A DNA stretch of 64,000 nucleotides from Paramecium sonneborni. Taxonomy: Eukaryota > Ciliophora > Oligohymenophorea > Peniculida > Parameciidae. The first letter of the stretch is position 1. Each line of letters starts with the position of its first letter. A program made the translations under genes and the position numbers. The DNA is taken from contig CAJJDN010000040.1 of the NCBI GenBank assembly GCA_905182985.1, positions 568,938 to 632,937 on the forward strand, read 5' to 3'. This document shows, one piece after another, positions 60,839-64,000 of this stretch. The notes below the pieces were generated by a model. It ran no database searches. It saw nothing but the letters and a program-made list of their open reading frames with translations, and was not told the DNA's origin.

Positions 60839-61645
60839 ATGTTATATTATGGTTAACTTGTAATAGGGCCTGCGGGAAGTGGAAAAACTTCATATTGTAA
60901 TATTTTGCAAGAGGGGACATTTAAAAGGAATATTCAAGTAGTAAATTTAGACCCTGCTGCTGATTATATTCCTTATAAATGTGCAATTGACATTCGAGAA
61001 TTAATATGCTTAAATGATGTAATGGAAGAATTAGTGCTAGGTCCAAATGGTGGCTTAGTCTATTGTATGGAATATTTATTATAAAATTGGGATTGGATGC
61101 AAGAGCAATTAAATAATATTGCTTAAGATGATTATGTTTTATTTGATTGTCCAGGATAAATAGAACTATATTCTCATATTGATATGATGAGAAAATTAAC
61201 TTAATTATTAGTTAATTCTGGATTTTCAATATCTTCTGTTTATTTAGTTGATATCAATTTTATTGAAGATGATGCTAAATTTTTATCAGGCCTATTAATG
61301 GCTTTATCAGCATCCATGACCTTAGAATTGCCTGCTTTTACAGTGCTTTCAAAATGCGATCTTATTTCGGACAAAAAGAAATTAAAGAGATATACAAAGC
61401 TTCATAAATTTAACTAAGAAAGTGAGTATGCAAATTAAGATGAATTCTCTAAAACTTATAAGTCTTTTACTTCAGGAATTAGTGAGTTAATTACAAGTTT
61501 TGGAATTGGAAGGCTTTTGTGTTTGGACATCAGTGATGATGAAAGTATTGAAAATCTATTAGGAGAGATTGATTATGCTATTTAATTTGGAGATAATTTA
61601 GAACCTGATGATAAATTATATGATTAAGCTGAATAATAATTATGA
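60839..61645 (+). CDS. GPN3: GPN-loop GTPase 3 (GPN3), copy right of N
   Basis: Base-for-base the same gene as 59526-60332 as far as I compared, with the same P-loop, GPN loop and stop. Because it lies in a duplicated block that starts at an N, it is probably the same genomic gene assembled twice. Confidence 0.9.
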
Positions 61646-61704
61646 ATTTATACTTAATTCATAAGTATATGATAGAAACTTATATTGATATATATATCAT
61701 AAAT

Positions 61705-62685
61705 TCAAGTTAATTTACTGATATCATTCATAATTTAGTCCCAAGCATTTGTTAATTAGAATCCTTTTTAATCAGCCATATCTTGAGCAACTTAATCTCT
61801 TGCTTATTCTAAATCTTACTTAGTTACGTTTGCCATTCCTTTTGATTTTAATAAAGATAATAATGAATTATCTTAATTTAAACTAGCCATTTCTTGTAAA
61901 TCCATCATATCTTAAAATCTATTTTTATAATATTCTACTGTTTATTTTAATGATTTATTGTCTTCATTTAAAGTGTGATTTTAAACTTTTAATTTGTGAA
62001 CCTCCTCTTGTAATTTATCAAGCATTTTCATATAATTTTCTTTTAAATAACGAAATTCATGAATATACATTTCTTTCTCTTTTTCTAAAGTCTTTTTTGT
62101 TATTTCAAATTAATCACATTCTTACTAAAAAATCTGCTTCTGGGCTTCTAATATTTTAATTTAATTGAGAAATGACGCTGTTTTAACGCTTATTTCAACC
62201 TCATCTTTTTACTTAATTTATAATTGTGCTTCTAATTAAACTATTCTGTTTATGAATTATTCATTAACTTATTTTATTGATTCTTTTAATGCTATGTCTT
62301 GCTAGCTAATCAACTTTTCATTCTTTTATTGTATTTATAAATATTCATTTTTCATTTTTTAATTCTCAATTTTTAGTACTTAAATTTACTCCTCATAAAA
62401 CATATTCTATTATTTCAGACTTTCTAATTGTGCTTTTTTCGCTTCATTTGATGATATCTCCATTTATAGTTTATTTTCTCTTTCTTATAAAGAATATAAC
62501 CATTATAAATTTTTTTGGTCCATCTCTCTATTTTTTATATCAAGATTCATTTTATCAATTGAATAGTTCAATGTATTCAGTTGTTTCTTTTATTATTCAA
62601 AATTATTATTAATGCTGCTTAGATTATTCAAAATGGGACCAATTTTCTCATACAAATCATAATTTCTTTAACTGTCTGAGTTCAT
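61705..62685 (-). CDS. Coiled-coil protein, unknown (326 aa)
   Basis: Single exon. Begins MNSDSQRNYDLYEKIGPILN and is coiled coil from about residue 25 to 285 (heptads with Q/E/K). It ends in a helical segment ANVTKQDLEQARDQVAQDMA. The block FRYLKENYMKMLDKLQEEVH is regular enough to be constrained. No known domain. It is convergent with GPN3 (59 bp between stops). Confidence 0.6.
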
Positions 62686-63543
62686 AAAAATAATTTAATT
62701 TTATAAGTTTTGAATACATAAAATGAATTCAAAACCTCGCTTATTAAGATATCAATTTAATATTGTGATGATTTATTCGATTTAAAAATAACATTATAGA
62801 ATTTTTAGAAAATTTTTGTTTTCTTTTGAATTAATAAATAGGAATAATGAAAAAAGGGTAATTTAAATTAAAAAATTATTTATCAACAATTTTATAAATT
62901 CTAATTTTTTTAAACATTATTACCACAAAAGTAGAATATTATTCATTTGTAAAATTCTGAAAATAGAAAGAAGTATGAACTAAGTTTAAATCATTCATTA
63001 TAAGTGATATCAAGCAACTAAAAAAAAATATAGTTTAATGAGACATTGGTGCCATTTGAATATAATTATGAATTAATTTGAATAAGAGTATTGAATAGTC
63101 CAAGGAATTTTAGAAAGTAAAGGAGTTCAATCTTTAAATTATGAGGATTGCTAAAATATAAAATGAAGTTGGATAAGGATTAATTACTCTCTTTTTTTTG
63201 TTAACTGAATAAAACAATGAATAAAATTAAAAGGTCAGTAATTGAAGAATGCTCAGAGAAATTTTTAGAAATAGAGTAACTTGAGTAATACGATCAAAAA
63301 TAAGAGTAAATAAAAAACTAAAGAAAAATAGCAATTTTAGAAAATACTCTTTTAATTGAAATGCAATTCTAAATTCGAAATAACTTTGTTTTGGTTATAA
63401 AAATATGAATTCTCTCTCAATTTTCATTCAACCCTTTCAAAAATTTTTTTAATTTCTATCTAATAGAATTTTTTTTTTCAATCATAATTTTCATAACAAA
63501 TTTTATATAACAAATTATATCTATAAAATTTATTAACAACATT
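62686..63543. other. Subtelomeric interval with one doubtful small frame
   Basis: The last clear gene starts at 62685. Beyond it only one frame is worth noting: plus strand 63163-63408, 81 codons, starting MKLDKDQLLSFF and rich in E/K/Q/I, possibly the last exon of a small coiled-coil gene. No upstream exon joins it cleanly. The rest is AT-rich with many homopolymer runs and no coding character. Confidence 0.3.
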
Positions 63544-63712
63544 GGGTAAGGGCGATTAGTTCTATCTGATGAAGAAAGCTAAAACGCTACGTTAAGAAGG
63601 TAAATAAGATAAAGAAAAAGGGTTTGCCCACTAGTATGTATGTCTCAGATCACAGAATGTTGAATTTTCTAACCACATTAATATGTGTGAACAAAAAAAA
63701 ATTTGAAAAAAA

Positions 63713-63762
63713 ATTAGGAGGAAAATTTTTTTACCAAGGGCAAAAAAAATCTTCCTCCTAAT
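63713..63762. repeat. Imperfect inverted repeat (hairpin) near telomere
   Basis: Left arm ATTAGGAGGAAAATTTTTTT (63713-63732) and right arm AAAAAAATCTTCCTCCTAAT (63743-63762) are reverse complements apart from one mismatch, with a loop of about 10 nt (ACCAAGGGC region). Confidence 0.8.
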
Positions 63763-63790
63763 CTTTTATAACTACCATATCTTTTAAAAT

Positions 63791-63840
63791 ACCAAGATTT
63801 TTGATACCTACCATAATCTTTTTTTACACCAAGATTTTTG
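63791..63840. repeat. Direct repeat of ACCAAGATTTTTG
   Basis: The 13-mer occurs at 63791-63803 and 63828-63840, with related CTACCATA-T-CTTT stretches before each copy (63772 and 63809). This suggests a degenerate tandem unit of about 37 bp. Confidence 0.7.
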
Positions 63841-63923
63841 TAATGGGTTTGGTCTACACACCCCCCTATCACCCCATTACTAATATAATGGTAGGGCCGT
63901 TACAAAAAACTGACTTTTGAGCA

Positions 63924-64000
63924 TTGGGTTTGGGATTGGGTTTGGGGTTGGGGTTGGGTTTGGGTTTGGGTTTGGGGTTGGGGTTGGGGTTGGGTTTGGG
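63924..64000 (+). repeat. Macronuclear telomere (mixed TTGGGT/TTGGGG repeats)
   Basis: About 13 hexamers reading 5'-TTGGGT or TTGGGG in irregular order to the last base, with one TTGGGA as the second unit. Irregular mixing of G3T3 and G4T2 is known in Paramecium, whose telomerase misincorporates. The G-rich strand runs toward the window end, so this is a true right chromosome end. Confidence 0.95.

Larger units (their letters stand above)
63544..63923. other. Telomere-adjacent sequence
   Basis: Somewhat more GC-rich than the gene region, with no TGA-bounded coding frame of note. It contains the inverted repeat and direct repeats listed separately, C-runs (CCCCCC near 63860; ACCCC near 63872) and a TGATGA-type stretch near 63568. 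Candidate subtelomeric repeat or non-coding RNA region; nothing firmer can be said. Confidence 0.4.

Noticed and set aside
59526..61645. True tandem duplication of GPN3
   Set aside because: The copies look identical including spacers, and the second begins at a single N, so an unmerged assembly overlap is simpler.
63544..63572. GGGTAAGGGCGATTAG resembling cloning-vector lacZ sequence
   Set aside because: Only a short, imperfect resemblance; flanking bases do not follow the vector and the telomere is native.
63565..63660. Possible C/D-box snoRNA (TGATGA ... CTGA)
   Set aside because: A C-box-like TGATGA is present, but no D box at a fitting distance, no terminal stem and no guide region could be shown.
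1..64000. tRNA or rRNA genes
   Set aside because: No cloverleaf with matched GTTC-type T-loop and no rRNA-like GC-rich conserved block was found by eye; a covariance-model scan would be decisive.

Overview
The window is the telomeric end of a ciliate somatic (macronuclear) chromosome and is almost certainly from Paramecium. Three signs agree. Long proteins read through only if TAA and TAG mean glutamine and TGA is the sole stop. Almost every multi-exon gene has GT-AG introns of only 20-35 nt. The right end (63924-64000) is a run of mixed TTGGGT and TTGGGG repeats, the variable telomere known from Paramecium. The DNA is very AT-rich and genes are packed tightly on both strands, often 20-150 bp apart. 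I recognised no tRNA, rRNA, CRISPR array or transposon.

Layout. 1-10 kb: polycystin-2-like channel (5' end outside the window), FCP/SCP-type phosphatase, trichocyst matrix protein, SANT-like protein, importin-alpha-like protein, two coiled-coil proteins and a small protein with PP1-docking motifs. 11-15.4 kb (minus strand): an Atg8-like gene with an interrupted frame, a UTP4-like WD protein, a secreted H-type-lectin protein and a ubiquitin-like/UBA protein. 15.5-24 kb: a plasma-membrane-type Ca2+-ATPase present in three pieces around two single-N joins, a SulP anion transporter and a cystatin-like secreted protein. 24-30 kb: a C2-like/Q-rich protein, a VPS9 Rab5-GEF, two small proteins, NAC-beta and LIS1. 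30-34 kb: a protein made of three calcyphosin-like units, partly duplicated at an N. 35-41.3 kb: RSPH14, rhomboid protease, ribosomal protein eL37, peroxisomal enoyl-CoA isomerase and two unknowns. 41.4-48 kb: two coiled-coil proteins, a degenerate Na+/Ca2+,K+-exchanger-like protein and a probable AK7-like pseudogene. 48-64 kb: a beta/gamma-crystallin granule protein, glutamine synthetase, three coiled-coil genes, POLD4, a large unknown membrane protein, GPN3 (duplicated at an N), another coiled-coil gene, then subtelomere and telomere.

Themes. Several genes point to cilia or basal bodies (polycystin-2, LIS1, RSPH14, the calcyphosin-like protein, the AK7-like pseudogene, perhaps the MAP10-like and coiled-coil genes). 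Two point to regulated secretion from trichocysts (a matrix protein and a beta/gamma-crystallin cargo). Several concern calcium (Ca2+-ATPase, exchanger-like protein, multi-EF-hand protein).

Assembly warning. Four isolated N bases (18619, 20606, 31417, 60689) each sit at the left edge of sequence already present 1.25-1.43 kb upstream. Three are near-identical copies and look like unmerged contig overlaps. The one at 20606 joins clearly diverged copies, so it may be chimeric. Gene copy number should not be read from those places.

Exon-intron models were built by eye. For every intact multi-exon model the summed exon length was checked to be a multiple of three. Protein lengths follow from that and from the ciliate code.
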